A stretch of 64,000 nucleotides of DNA from Verrucomicrobiota bacterium (GTDB lineage Bacteria > Verrucomicrobiota > Verrucomicrobiia > Limisphaerales > JACRJZ01), in assembly GCA_016219875.1 (NCBI GenBank), contig JACRJZ010000145.1, positions 19,233 to 83,232 on the forward strand, given 5' to 3'. A program made the position numbers and the translations under genes. This document shows positions 35,875-44,684 of this stretch, piece after piece. Under the pieces are notes generated by a model that was given only the letters and a program-made list of their open reading frames with translations, did no database searches and had not been told where the DNA came from. Positions within the stretch are counted from its first letter, which is position 1. Every line of letters begins with the position of its first letter.

Positions 35875-35969
35875 GTAGTAGCCGATGCGAGGAGGCTCTG
35901 TATTTTCTGGCTGGCCTCTGACCTCCGACTTCTGACTTCTGAATGGAGCCTCGTTACCTCGGCTGCTAC
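35875..35969. repeat. Long-arm GTAG palindrome, copy 4
   Basis: Left arm GTAGTAGCCGATGCGAGG and right arm CCTCGTTACCTCGG ending CTAC do not match fully, so the two arms come from different subtypes. The loop carries a heptamer array (CTGACCTCCGACTTCTGACT). Confidence 0.85.
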
Positions 35970-36037
35970 GGGATTCTGCAATGCCGCATTGAAAACGGCC
36001 GGCCAGAGTGGCCATATTCGCCCGACATCACACAGCA

Positions 36038-37024
36038 ATGAAAACTTCAGCCACACCAGCGCGAACGGTCCTCAGCCACTTGTTTCTTTTTCTTGCGGCG
36101 CTGGTCGCCGTTGCCGCCTCGGCTTGGGCAGGCTCTCCCCAGTTGTACGCCGAGACCTTCAACGACCGGTATCTGCTCACGGTCGATACGAACACCGGCG
36201 CGGGAACGCTGATCACGAACTTCTCCGTCAAGGCCATGGACCTGGCCACGTATCGCGGCGGGCTGTACCTCCTCAGTGATTTTTCCGGCAGTCACAAATT
36301 GAGCGAGATCGACGCGCAGACGGGGGAGATTCTCCGCCAGATTTCCTTTGGCCATGACTTCGCCGGCGGGGAAGGGGCGTTCGACTTTCGGGCCGACGGC
36401 GTCATTTTCGCGACGAGATCCTCCAGCGCGACTGGCACGGTGTTTCGGTTGGAAACAACCCGGACCAACACCGTGCTGGTCACACCGGAGGGCGGGCTGA
36501 GTCCGAGCCTGGACGGTTTGGCTTTCGACCACGCCGGCACATTGTTTGGACTCAGTCAGAATCGTGGTGGGCGCCACGCGCTTTACCTCGTCGATCCCGA
36601 CTCCGGCCAAACCACTCTCGTTGGTGACTTGGGAATCACTTTTGCCGCGGGTGGGCTCGTGGTCGCCGGACTCGCCTTTGCGCCGGACGGCACGCTGTAC
36701 GCCGCGCTGGGCGGAGCGACTGATTCGTGGCTGTGCCGCGTCAACAAAACCACCGGCGTTGCCACAGTGGTGGGATCGATAGGCTATCCGGGGGTGGCGG
36801 GGATTCGTTTCTATCAACCCCTGCCAGGCCCGTTGGCAGTCCGGTTGGAGGACGGCCAGGTGCGAGTCTCATGGCCTCACGCGAGGGGTGGGATTCTGGA
36901 ATTTGCGGCTCGCTTGGGGGAAGACTGGGCCAAGTCGAGTCTGCCTGTGACAACCAACGGCAGTGAAGCGGTTGTGCTCACGCCCCGCGATGGCGAGCAA
37001 GGATGGTTCCGATTGAAGCTATGA
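36038..37024 (+). CDS. Secreted beta-propeller-like protein
   Basis: 328 residues from ATG 36038, opening a signal peptide (TVLSHLFLFLAALVAVAASAWAG). The mature part has repeated strands of the type 'L..ID..TG....I...' (YLLTVDTNTGAGTLITNFS, KLSEIDAQTGEILRQISFG, ALYLVDPDSGQTTLVGDLG, LCRVNKTTGVATVVGSIGYP), as in DUF4394/SMP-30-like propellers. The last 70 residues (LEDGQVRVSWPHARGGILEFA) look like the C-terminal module often attached to secreted verrucomicrobial proteins. No catalytic residues are recognised. Ends just before the palindrome at 37068. Confidence 0.7.
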   Translation: MKTSATPARTVLSHLFLFLAALVAVAASAWAGSPQLYAETFNDRYLLTVDTNTGAGTLITNFSVKAMDLATYRGGLYLLSDFSGSHKLSEIDAQTGEILRQISFGHDFAGGEGAFDFRADGVIFATRSSSATGTVFRLETTRTNTVLVTPEGGLSPSLDGLAFDHAGTLFGLSQNRGGRHALYLVDPDSGQTTLVGDLGITFAAGGLVVAGLAFAPDGTLYAALGGATDSWLCRVNKTTGVATVVGSIGYPGVAGIRFYQPLPGPLAVRLEDGQVRVSWPHARGGILEFAARLGEDWAKSSLPVTTNGSEAVVLTPRDGEQGWFRLKL

Positions 37025-37067
37025 ATCCGAAGAGACGAATTGCCGTAGGTGCGACGCGTAACGTTTT

Positions 37068-37168
37068 CCATGAACCGGCCGTGGTTCGGAGTTCCGGCTT
37101 GAGCCGGTCAGCGCCTCCCCAACCGGCTCAAGCCGGAACTCCAAACGTGTTGCCATCCCGGTTCATGG
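37068..37168. repeat. 101-bp two-layer palindrome before the beta-helix/S41 gene
   Basis: Outer arms CCATGAACCGG and CCGGTTCATGG; inner 20-bp arms GGAGTTCCGGCTTGAGCCGG (37088) and its exact complement (37123-37142) around 15 bases. The likely ATG of the next gene (37165) lies in the right outer arm. Confidence 0.8.
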
Positions 37169-40100
37169 CCCCAATGAGCGATGTGGGAATCGTGGAGGCT
37201 GCCCAAACCTGCCGGAGCGAAACCACGCGTGACCGGACCTGGCTCACGACGCTGGTTCTCTCCGCTTCCTTGTTCCTACTGCAGTCAGAAGCGTGGGCCT
37301 GGCCTTCAGCTCCGGCCACGGTGACGGCGACATCTCCTCCCAGCCGGTATGTCAGCCGAGAGCTGACTGTTGCGAAAGACCATAGCGGCGGCTTCACCAA
37401 CATCCAGGCCGCCATCGACGCCGCGCCGTCGAACGCGGTCGTGCGCCTCGGGCCGGGCGTGTTTGAGGAATGCCTCACCATCGAGAAGCCGCTCACGTTG
37501 GAAGGCGCGGGCTGGGAGAAGACGTTGCTCCGAAAAGAGCCGGGGCCGGAGATCAATTCGGAGAAAGACTTGCTGCGCCTGCTGGAGCCGCGGCTCAAGG
37601 CCGCGGCGTCCGACGACGAGCGACGGGCCATCCTGCAAGAGTTCATGCAGCAGCACGGCACGCCGGTGCTGACGGTGCGGAACACGAAAGGCGTCCAAGT
37701 CCGCGGCCTTCGCTTCACCAATCCGCGTCCGGGTGGTGGCGGCTCTTTTCCAAATGAGTACGTCGTGAGATTCACCAATGCCCAGGCGGCCTTCGCAGAG
37801 TGCGCGGTGGTCGGAGGGCCGGGGATCGGCGTCTTGATCGGCAAGGCCGCGGACGTGGAGATGAGCCGCTGCCTGGTGGCGGCGATGTGGGGCACGGGCA
37901 TTGAAGTCGGCGAACGCAGCGGGCCGGCGACGGGAGCGCGCATCGCGGACAGCGACGTGCGGAACTGCCACTACGCGGGCATCAAGTTGGCGGCGGTCGG
38001 GCAAAGCGCGACCGTCGAGCACTGCCGCATCTCCGGCGCGGCCTGGCACGGTATCCGATATGGGGACTCGTCTCCGACGATCGTGAGCAATCTCATCTTT
38101 CAGCACGCGCGCTGCGGCATCTACGCGGGCGGAAAGTCGGCCGCCGTGGTGCGGCAGAATCTTTTTTACCGAAATGAGATGAACGGCATTTCGTGCTGGT
38201 CAGGGAATCGGGACGTGATCGAAGGGAACACGTTTGCGGAGAACGCGCGCGAGGGGGTGGCCTTGGTTGACGCCGCGTGGCCCGTTCTCCGTCAAAACAT
38301 TTTCACCGGGCACCAACAGGCAATTGTGCAGGCCAGGACCGCGAGCCGAACGAACGATCCCGCCGGCACGCCGAGGCTGGAGCAGAACTGGTTTTGGAGG
38401 AACGCGACCAACTGGCCTCCGGCTATGGGCAGCAGCGCAAAGAGTCTTGAAACCGATCCGCGCTTCCAGGACGCGGCGAACCACAACTTCGCGCTGGCTG
38501 CCGATTCCCCGGCGCGACGCGACAAGATTGGGGCAGCGGACCCAATCCCGTTCGCCAGTCCGTGGCCGCTGCAGCCGGAGGAGTTGGCGATGATCCCCGA
38601 GGGCGCCACGCGCGATAGCCGCGAGTGGAAAGACCCGCGCAAGTTGGCCCGCAATCGTGGCATGGGCGTCCCGCTCGCCGGTTCGCCCACCAACCGGGAA
38701 GGTCGAACGACCGTGGCAGCCACGACGGCTGCCCCACGCGTCTCTTACGAGGAAGCCTTCCGCGACTTGTATGACGTGCTGGCGCGTGACTACCCGTGCT
38801 TCGAGTTGAAGTCGATCGACTGGCGGAAGGTCGGCGACGAGTTGTTGCCGCGCGCCAAGCAGGTGAAGACCGACGACGAGTTCGGCCTGCTCTGCATGGA
38901 ACTGGTCGCGCGATTGGAGGACAGCCACTCCTACTTGATGGCCGGTTCGGCCAGGCTGCCGTCTGCGCCGTTTCCCCAGTGGGATCCCGGCTTTGCGTGC
39001 TTGATCGGCGATCATGAGAAGCCGGTCATCCACCACGTGGACAAAGAGAGTCCCGCCGACCAAGCCGGCGTGCGCATCGGGATGACCGTGCTGTCGCTCA
39101 ACGGCCAGCCCGCCGAGCAGGCTCTCAAAGCAATCATGCAGCAGGCCGCCCGGCATTCGGGTTATTCGAGCGAGCGCTACTTGCGTTACCACGCCGCGCA
39201 GTGGCTGGGCCGGCAGACAGAGAAAGGCTCCGCGGTCGTGCTCGAAACACAGTCGCCGGACGGGCAGACAAACCGCTTCAACCTGACCGCGACGCTGGGC
39301 GCGCGTTACCTGCCGCGACTGCCTGTGCCGATCCCTGGTATCCGCGACTCCGGCGATGTGTCCTGGACGCGACTTACGAACAACGTCGGCTACATCTACG
39401 TCCGCCGTATCGGCGAGCAGTTGATCGCGCGACTCGACCAAGCCGTGGCCGAGTTGAAGGATGTGCGCGGCCTCATCGTGGACGTGCGCGGCAACAGCGG
39501 CGGAGGTTTCGACGGCAGCCGCGCGCTCCGCAACTTCTCGCTGACGGACACGAACGAGCCGGAGCGCCCGCGCTTCCTGGGGCCGATGGCGCTGTTGATC
39601 GACGCGCGGTGCATTTCCGCCGGCGAAGGCTGGGCGTCGTGGTTCGTCGCGCAGAAACGCGCGCGGTTCTTCGGCGAAGCCACCGCCGGCGCTTCGTCCC
39701 AGAAATCGACTTACACGCTCAAGAACGGACTGTTCAAAGTGCAATACTCGGTCCGGCCTTACACCGGCTTCCTCAACCGCCCGATCGAGCGGCGCGGCTT
39801 GGAGCCGGAGGTGCCGGTCCGGCAGACGGCCAGCGACCTCGCGGCCGGGCGCGACACGGTGCTGGAAGCGGCCAGGAAGTTCTTGGAGGATCAGCGTTGG
39901 GATGGCTCCCGGCCGGTCGCGGTGAAATCGCAGGACACCCCGTCCTCCGGCAGCACGCCGAAGAACGCTCCGAAGCCGCCGCTGCCGCCTATCTCCCCGG
40001 CGGAAGAACTGCCGGGCACACTGATCTTTCATGGCCGTTACCAGCATCGCACCGGCGGCAAGGACTCCGGGCCACCCAGCGAATTGTGGCTCAAGCAGAG

Positions 40101-40698
40101 CGCGAACGGCGGCCTCAGCGCCCTCGCGCAATTGCCCGCCGCGGGGACGATCGAACTGGCGGTGGGCGATCAGGCGCACCGCTTTATCGAGCATCGGGTT
40201 CGCGGGCAGAAGGACTACGGGACCGACCTCAGTTTCCGCGACGGCGAGGCCCTGCTGACGCGCCGTGGCTTCCGCGAAGATCGCGACGGCTGGGTATTGA
40301 GCGTGCCCAAGGATGCGTGGTTCGATCCGAACACACGCCCGGACGCTTATTGCGCCGCGAATGTTCTGCTCCGGGCCTTTGCGCTGAAGCCAGGCGAGTC
40401 GCGGGAGTTGCAGATGTTTGACCTGGACAACAGCGGTGAACTGTTCGTGAGTTACCGGGTGAAGATCGCGCACGCCGGAAAGGAGAAGATCGAAGTGCCC
40501 GCCGGCGCTTTTGAGGCCAACCACCTCGTCCTCACGCAACTCACCGCTGCCGACACTTGGTTCAAGAAGCGCGGGGGACACATCACCGACTTCTGGGTCC
40601 TGGACAATCACGTCATCGTGCGCGTCTTGCGCCATCGCGAGCCGTACGAGATGCGGCTGCTGAACTGGACCGTTCCCGCCAAACTGCCGGGCCAATGA
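37165..40698 (+). CDS. Right-handed beta-helix protein fused to an S41 (C-terminal processing) peptidase
   Basis: 1,177 residues. The start is taken at ATG 37165 (37174 also possible), since TWLTTLVLSASLFLLQSEAWA forms a signal peptide. Residues about 70-480 are a pectate-lyase-like beta-helix (DHSGGFTNIQAAIDAAPSNA ... RNLFYRNEMNGISCWSGNRD). About 526-900 is an S41 protease with an inserted PDZ segment (IHHVDKESPADQAGVRIGMT), LIVDVRGNSGGGFDG, and CISAGEG with the presumed nucleophile Ser818. The last 250 residues are an unassigned beta-rich domain. Its stop overlaps the start of a sigma factor gene (ATGA), implying coupled translation. Confidence 0.82.
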   Translation: MAPMSDVGIVEAAQTCRSETTRDRTWLTTLVLSASLFLLQSEAWAWPSAPATVTATSPPSRYVSRELTVAKDHSGGFTNIQAAIDAAPSNAVVRLGPGVFEECLTIEKPLTLEGAGWEKTLLRKEPGPEINSEKDLLRLLEPRLKAAASDDERRAILQEFMQQHGTPVLTVRNTKGVQVRGLRFTNPRPGGGGSFPNEYVVRFTNAQAAFAECAVVGGPGIGVLIGKAADVEMSRCLVAAMWGTGIEVGERSGPATGARIADSDVRNCHYAGIKLAAVGQSATVEHCRISGAAWHGIRYGDSSPTIVSNLIFQHARCGIYAGGKSAAVVRQNLFYRNEMNGISCWSGNRDVIEGNTFAENAREGVALVDAAWPVLRQNIFTGHQQAIVQARTASRTNDPAGTPRLEQNWFWRNATNWPPAMGSSAKSLETDPRFQDAANHNFALAADSPARRDKIGAADPIPFASPWPLQPEELAMIPEGATRDSREWKDPRKLARNRGMGVPLAGSPTNREGRTTVAATTAAPRVSYEEAFRDLYDVLARDYPCFELKSIDWRKVGDELLPRAKQVKTDDEFGLLCMELVARLEDSHSYLMAGSARLPSAPFPQWDPGFACLIGDHEKPVIHHVDKESPADQAGVRIGMTVLSLNGQPAEQALKAIMQQAARHSGYSSERYLRYHAAQWLGRQTEKGSAVVLETQSPDGQTNRFNLTATLGARYLPRLPVPIPGIRDSGDVSWTRLTNNVGYIYVRRIGEQLIARLDQAVAELKDVRGLIVDVRGNSGGGFDGSRALRNFSLTDTNEPERPRFLGPMALLIDARCISAGEGWASWFVAQKRARFFGEATAGASSQKSTYTLKNGLFKVQYSVRPYTGFLNRPIERRGLEPEVPVRQTASDLAAGRDTVLEAARKFLEDQRWDGSRPVAVKSQDTPSSGSTPKNAPKPPLPPISPAEELPGTLIFHGRYQHRTGGKDSGPPSELWLKQSANGGLSALAQLPAAGTIELAVGDQAHRFIEHRVRGQKDYGTDLSFRDGEALLTRRGFREDRDGWVLSVPKDAWFDPNTRPDAYCAANVLLRAFALKPGESRELQMFDLDNSGELFVSYRVKIAHAGKEKIEVPAGAFEANHLVLTQLTAADTWFKKRGGHITDFWVLDNHVIVRVLRHREPYEMRLLNWTVPAKLPGQ

Positions 40699-41456
40699 TT
40701 TCTCAGGACGCCAGCGAAGCCTCGACCGTCGCCACACCCACGCCCGGCGACATCTTCGCCACGACGCGCTGGACGGTCGTGTTGTCCGCGGGTCGGAAGT
40801 CTTCGCCGCAGGCCGACATGGCGCTGGAGGAGCTTTGCCGCACCTACTGGTATCCGCTCTATGCCTACGTCCGCCGGCAGGGCCACTCGAAGGAAGACGC
40901 GGAAGACCTGACGCAAGCGTTCTTCGCCCGCTTCCTGGAAAAGAATTACCTCGAAGGACTCAGCGCCGAGCGGGGCAAGTTCCGCGCATTCCTGCTCGCC
41001 TCGTTGAAACACTTCCTCGCCAACGAGTGGGACCGCACCCATCGCCAGAAGCGCGGCGGCGGCGTGGCCCCTCTGTCTCTCGACTGGCAGGACGCCGACA
41101 CGCGCTATCAAATCGATCCCGCCGACACGCTCAGCCCGGACAAACTCTTCGACCGCGCGTGGGCCGTAACGCTGCTGGAGCGGGTTGTTGCCCGCCTGCG
41201 CGACGAGAGCGTGGCGGAGGGCAAGACGAAGCTGTTCGAGCAGTTGAAACCCTTCCTGATGGTCGGCAGGAACGCGATTCCTTACGCGCCAACCGCCGCC
41301 GAGCTTGGCCTGACGGAAGGGGCCGTGCGGGTGGCCGTCCACCGCCTGCGCCAACGCTACCGGGAGTTGTTGCGCGCCGAGATCGCCCAAACGCTGGCCG
41401 ACCCGGCGGCGGTTGAGGAAGAGATGCGAGCGTTGTTCAGCGCCTTTGCGGAGTGA
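40695..41456 (+). CDS. RNA polymerase sigma factor (ECF-like, 'DIFATTRWTVVL' type)
   Basis: 253 residues from ATG 40695, overlapping the previous stop by ATGA. Region 2 is ELCRTYWYPLYAYVRRQGHSKEDAEDLTQAFFARFLEKNYL (the DLTQxFF pattern). Region 4 is PYAPTAAELGLTEGAVRVAVHRLRQRYRELLRAEIAQTL, a helix-turn-helix that would read the -35 box. This sigma type occurs in Planctomycetes and Verrucomicrobia alongside large Ser/Thr kinases, one of which lies 5 kb upstream, so kinase-dependent control is plausible. No anti-sigma gene is visible next to it. Confidence 0.88.
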   Translation: MISQDASEASTVATPTPGDIFATTRWTVVLSAGRKSSPQADMALEELCRTYWYPLYAYVRRQGHSKEDAEDLTQAFFARFLEKNYLEGLSAERGKFRAFLLASLKHFLANEWDRTHRQKRGGGVAPLSLDWQDADTRYQIDPADTLSPDKLFDRAWAVTLLERVVARLRDESVAEGKTKLFEQLKPFLMVGRNAIPYAPTAAELGLTEGAVRVAVHRLRQRYRELLRAEIAQTLADPAAVEEEMRALFSAFAE

Positions 41457-41536
41457 GGGGCCGGTATCCGCGGTTTCAGGAGGTAGTTGGCAGAGGTCGG
41501 GCATCGCCAGGAACGCCTCGTTCCCGCCAATCAGGC

Positions 41537-41839
41537 TCACTCCACGGCCCATCGGTCGCCGTCTTCGTCGTGATCGTCCTCCTGGATCCCGAGGTAGGAC
41601 CGGGCTTCGCGGACGGCGCCTTCGTAAGTGAGCGCATCCAGACGCATGGTGTTTTTCCGGCCTCGGGTATCGTCGTACTCGAAACCAAAACCGCCGTCGT
41701 CTTCGTCGAGGATTCTGCCGAGTTTGACCGGAGAGGCTTCGCTCACGGGCGGCAACGCGTTCGTGGCTTCATCTGGGTTGCGGCCTTCAGAAGAGCTTTC
41801 GGCGGCAAGGGAGGGAGTGGCGGCAAGGGAAGGAGTCAT
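41537..41839 (-). CDS. Small acidic hypothetical protein
   Basis: 100 residues. The N-terminal half is Ala/Ser/Pro-rich and disordered. The C-terminal half (VKLGRILDEDDGGFGFEYDDTRGRKNTMRLDALTYEGAVREARSYL) looks like a small folded domain ending in an acidic tail (EDDHDEDGDRWAVE). No family recognised. Its ATG overlaps the stop of the Sel1 gene (ATGA), so the two are translationally coupled and probably work together. Confidence 0.6.
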   Translation of the reverse strand: MTPSLAATPSLAAESSSEGRNPDEATNALPPVSEASPVKLGRILDEDDGGFGFEYDDTRGRKNTMRLDALTYEGAVREARSYLGIQEDDHDEDGDRWAVE

Positions 41840-42399
41840 GGCATCTGGGAGTTGATCGGTTCACGCGCGACGAAGGCCGCCGCGCGACGATTGCCTTCGA
41901 GGACTTCGGCGCGGGTCATGGTGAGGGTCACGCGTTGGCAAGCGACGATGGAGTCCCCGTAACCCTGCGCGGCGGCGAGATGAAACCACTTGTAGGCTTC
42001 AATGCGGGATTCCGTCGCATCCACGCGGAGCGTGTCCACGCTGGCCCGGTGATGGCGCGTGCCGAGGCTGTATTGGCCGCCGGCATCCCCGCCTTCCGCG
42101 GCTTTGCGCATCCAGACGCCGGCGGTGGCGTCGTCCTGCGGCACGCCTTGGCCGCGGGTGAACATCACGCCGAGGTTGTACTGGGCCAGGGCGTGATCCT
42201 GGTCGGCGGCCTTGCGGTACCACTGGGCGGCTTGGGGAAAATCGAGCGCCTCGCCCGGGGCGCTGCCGAAATGCAGGCCGAGACTGAATTGGGCGTCCGC
42301 GTCGCCCCGGTCGGCCCGGGTCTGGAGCGCGGTCAGGCCAGACTCCGGGGAGTTGGCGGACCATCTTCGATCACTTGAGGTTTCCATGCTCTTGACCAT
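41836..42399 (-). CDS. Sel1-repeat protein
   Basis: 187 residues from ATG 42399 (42387 also possible). At least three Sel1 repeats are visible: DAQFSLGLHFGSA ... AAQWYRKAADQDH, AQYNLGVMFTRGQGVPQDDATAGVWMRKAAEGGD, and EAYKWFHLAAAQGYGDS. These TPR-like alpha-solenoids scaffold protein-protein contacts. No signal peptide is visible, so a cytoplasmic role is likely. Coupled to the small acidic protein downstream, a candidate partner. A palindromic repeat lies directly upstream. Confidence 0.82.
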   Translation of the reverse strand: MVKSMETSSDRRWSANSPESGLTALQTRADRGDADAQFSLGLHFGSAPGEALDFPQAAQWYRKAADQDHALAQYNLGVMFTRGQGVPQDDATAGVWMRKAAEGGDAGGQYSLGTRHHRASVDTLRVDATESRIEAYKWFHLAAAQGYGDSIVACQRVTLTMTRAEVLEGNRRAAAFVAREPINSQMP

Positions 42400-42452
42400 C
42401 GACGATTCGCGGTCGAACACAAGGTTTAATCTCCGGAGCTTCATTCAAGACC

Positions 42453-42517
42453 GTAGCCGCCGACGTGAGAAGGCTCTGTTTCCGTTGGAGCTTGAGCCTC
42501 CTCACGTCGGCTGCTAC
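42453..42517. repeat. Long-arm GTAG palindrome, copy 5
   Basis: GTAGCCGCCGACGTGAGA left arm and right arm ending CTAC at 42517. It occupies the gap between the Sel1 gene and the RRM gene. 42540-42712 holds no ORF; a short hairpin CCCGA-TCG-TCGGG is at about 42657. Confidence 0.85.
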
Positions 42518-42712
42518 GGGGTATTGCAATTGCCTCTGAGGAAAACATTTTTTGCATTTCGCCGGCCCGCACGTACGGTGTGAGGCGAACTGGACACTTG
42601 TCGATTTCAAGTCGTGGAAGATCCTCAGTTGAACGTGATTCAATGATGATTTGAAACCCGATCGTCGGGAACTGTCTGAAAAGCCGCAACTCGTCCAGGC
42701 GCGCATGTCATC

Positions 42713-43015
42713 ATGAACACGAAATTGTATGTCGGAAACCTGTCGTTCGACGCCCTCGAGAACGATCTGCAGGACCTGTTCTCGCAACACGGTCCGGTCA
42801 CGGAGGTCAACCTTGTCCAAGACCGGGTGACCGGCAAAGCCCGCGGCTTCGCCTTCGTCACCATGTCCACCAAGGAGGGCGCCGACGCCGCCGTCCAAGC
42901 TCTGAACGGCAAAGAGTTCAAGGGGCGCGCGCTCACGGTCAACGAGGCCCGTCCCCGCGAAGAGCGCTCGGGCGGCGGTGGTGGCGGTGGCGGGCGCGGA
43001 CCTCGACGTTATTAA
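42713..43015 (+). CDS. Single-RRM RNA-binding protein, glycine-rich tail
   Basis: 100 residues. A complete RNA recognition motif has RNP2 KLYVGNLS at residues 4-11, RNP1 ARGFAFVTM at about 44-52 and NGKEFKGRALTVNEARPR at the end. A GGGGGGGGRGPRRY tail follows. This matches the small bacterial RRM proteins (Rbp type) induced by cold in cyanobacteria and widespread in Verrucomicrobia. It would bind single-stranded RNA in the cytoplasm. A leader of about 170 bases precedes it; I see no strong ribosome binding site. A GC hairpin follows the stop. Confidence 0.92.
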   Translation: MNTKLYVGNLSFDALENDLQDLFSQHGPVTEVNLVQDRVTGKARGFAFVTMSTKEGADAAVQALNGKEFKGRALTVNEARPREERSGGGGGGGGRGPRRY

Positions 43016-43035
43016 TCCTCTCCAAAAACCCGACA

Positions 43036-43066
43036 GGGGGGAACTGTGCGGCAGTAAATCCCCCCC
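43036..43066 (+). terminator. Possible terminator or attenuator after the RRM gene
   Basis: GGGGGG-A-ACTG and CAGT-AAAT-CCCCCC form a stem with a bulge. No T-run follows, so termination is uncertain. It lies 22 bases before the desaturase ATG. Confidence 0.35.
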
Positions 43067-43089
43067 ACCCTGTATTCTCTCACACTCCC

Positions 43090-44238
43090 ATGCCTCGCCT
43101 TCCTTGGAACTCAGTGAGCTGGCCCAACAGTCTCTTTTTGGTGAGCACGCTCCTGCTCGCCCTTACCGGAGTGCCCCTCTACGTGTGGCGCTACGGTCTG
43201 GACTGGTTTCAGGCCATTCTGTTCTTCGCCTTCTTTGCCGCGACGGGCTTGAGCATCACGGTGGGCTACCATCGGCTGTTCACCCATCTCACCTTCAAGG
43301 CCCGCTGGCCGATCCGGATTTCCACGCTCGTCTTTGGCGCCGCCGCGTTTGAAAACTCCGTCCTGTGCTGGGCGGCGGACCATCGCAAGCACCACAAGTT
43401 TGTCGATCAAGACGACGATCCTTACGACATCTCGAAAGGCTTCTTCCATGCCCACATCGGCTGGATTCTGTCCAAGACGGCGGCGGAAACATCCTTCGAG
43501 GGCGTCACGGATCTCCTGCAGGACCGCTGGGTCCGATGGCAGCATCAATGGTATCTGCCGATCGCTCTCCTGGCCAGTTTCGTCCTTCCTGCCATGCTGG
43601 GCTGGCTCTGGGCTGGATGGGCGGGCGCAATGGGCGCGTTTCTGATGGCCGGAGTGGCGCGGGTGGTTCTTGTTCACCACATGACCTTCCTCATCAACTC
43701 CTGGAGCCACACCTGGGGCCGGCAACCGTATTCCAACCGCTGCACCGCGCGCGACAATGCCTTTCTGGCCTGGCTCACGTTCGGTGAAGGATACCACAAC
43801 TTCCACCACGCCTTTCAGCACGATTACCGGAATGGCGTCAAACCGTGGCAATTCGATCCCACCAAGTGGGCCATCTGGCTGCTCCACAAACTGGGCTTGG
43901 CCCGCCAACTCCGGCGCGTGCCCAACGAGACGATTCTGCTGGCAGAGATCGCCGAACAACAGCGGCAACTGGCCGCGAAGCTGGGCACCCGGCCCGCGCC
44001 CGTGGCGGAGCCAATCCGGCGGTTGCTGCAGGCCGCGCAGGAACGCTTGGACCACGCCTCCGCCCACTGGGAGCAACGCCGCGCCGACTATCGCCTCGCG
44101 GCCGAGAGGCGAGTGGAAGCCTCCCGGGAGAAACTCGCCGAACTCCGGCGCGAATTTCACCAAGCGGCCGAACGCCTCCGCGCGGCGATTCAGGAATGGC
44201 GCGATACCCACCGCCTGGCGCAGGCGCAGTTGGCGTGA
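43090..44238 (+). CDS. Acyl-CoA/acyl-lipid delta-9-type fatty acid desaturase
   Basis: 382 residues, membrane-bound di-iron desaturase. The three histidine boxes are HRLFTH (61-66), HRKHH (98-102) and GEGYHNFHH (about 230-238), with four hydrophobic segments around them. It introduces a cis double bond into saturated acyl chains using O2 and reductant, adjusting membrane fluidity. Canonical enzymes end soon after the third box. This one adds a tail of about 100 residues (about 285-382) that is strongly heptad-like and rich in Arg, Glu and Ala (AAQERLDHASAHWEQRRADY), probably a coiled coil. Neighbouring a cold-shock-type RRM gene, it may belong to a low-temperature response. Confidence 0.9.
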   Translation: MPRLPWNSVSWPNSLFLVSTLLLALTGVPLYVWRYGLDWFQAILFFAFFAATGLSITVGYHRLFTHLTFKARWPIRISTLVFGAAAFENSVLCWAADHRKHHKFVDQDDDPYDISKGFFHAHIGWILSKTAAETSFEGVTDLLQDRWVRWQHQWYLPIALLASFVLPAMLGWLWAGWAGAMGAFLMAGVARVVLVHHMTFLINSWSHTWGRQPYSNRCTARDNAFLAWLTFGEGYHNFHHAFQHDYRNGVKPWQFDPTKWAIWLLHKLGLARQLRRVPNETILLAEIAEQQRQLAAKLGTRPAPVAEPIRRLLQAAQERLDHASAHWEQRRADYRLAAERRVEASREKLAELRREFHQAAERLRAAIQEWRDTHRLAQAQLA

Positions 44239-44338
44239 CCTTGCCATGCAAACGGGTGTTCGTCCTTCGGCCCAGCTCCGCGGAAGATCCCTACCGCGTC
44301 GGACGGTTTCCGTCAGCCTCCTCGCCCCGTGGCGTCAG

Positions 44339-44539
44339 CAAGGCTGCATCAAGCTCCCGCCCGGCACACCGGGTAGCGCAAGTTTTCAACCTGCCGTAGC
44401 GCCGACTTGCAGTCGGCAAGGCCGTGAACCTTCCAGCCGGCCTGCCTCCTCCAACGCTCGCCGGTTGGACAACCGGCGCTACGGCAGACGGGAAAGTCTG
44501 CGCTACGAGTGCTCCCGAACCGGGCTGGATGCAGCCTTG
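44339..44539 (-). repeat. 201-bp composite palindromic element, copy 2 (inverted)
   Basis: CAAGGCTGCATCAAGCTC at the left and a diverged GGGCTGGATGCAGCCTTG at the right. The interior is the reverse complement of the copies at 30909 and 46663, with the same GTAG/CTAC hairpin units. Confidence 0.9.
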
Positions 44540-44651
44540 CGGCCCCAGCCTGGGCCGGACATTCTGCTTGCGGGCCGGTCCCGGCCTGCCACAGTGGCCC
44601 CGTATTCGACACTCAACACATTGTTCGAGCAAGTTTGGTGACCACGACCGC

Positions 44652-44684
44652 ATGAACACACTCCAACCGGTGAGGGTAGCTTGA
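44652..44684 (+). CDS. Possible leader peptide MNTLQPVRVA before infC
   Basis: A ten-codon ORF (ATG 44652) ends in a TGA that overlaps the TTG start of infC (TTGA). GAGGG inside it serves as the infC ribosome binding site. Coupled translation is an inference. Confidence 0.25.
   Translation: MNTLQPVRVA

Noticed and set aside
38200..40737. An 845-codon minus-strand frame opposite the beta-helix/S41 gene
   Set aside because: Same reason: antisense shadow with no recognisable motifs, while the plus strand shows signal peptide, PDZ and S41 signatures.
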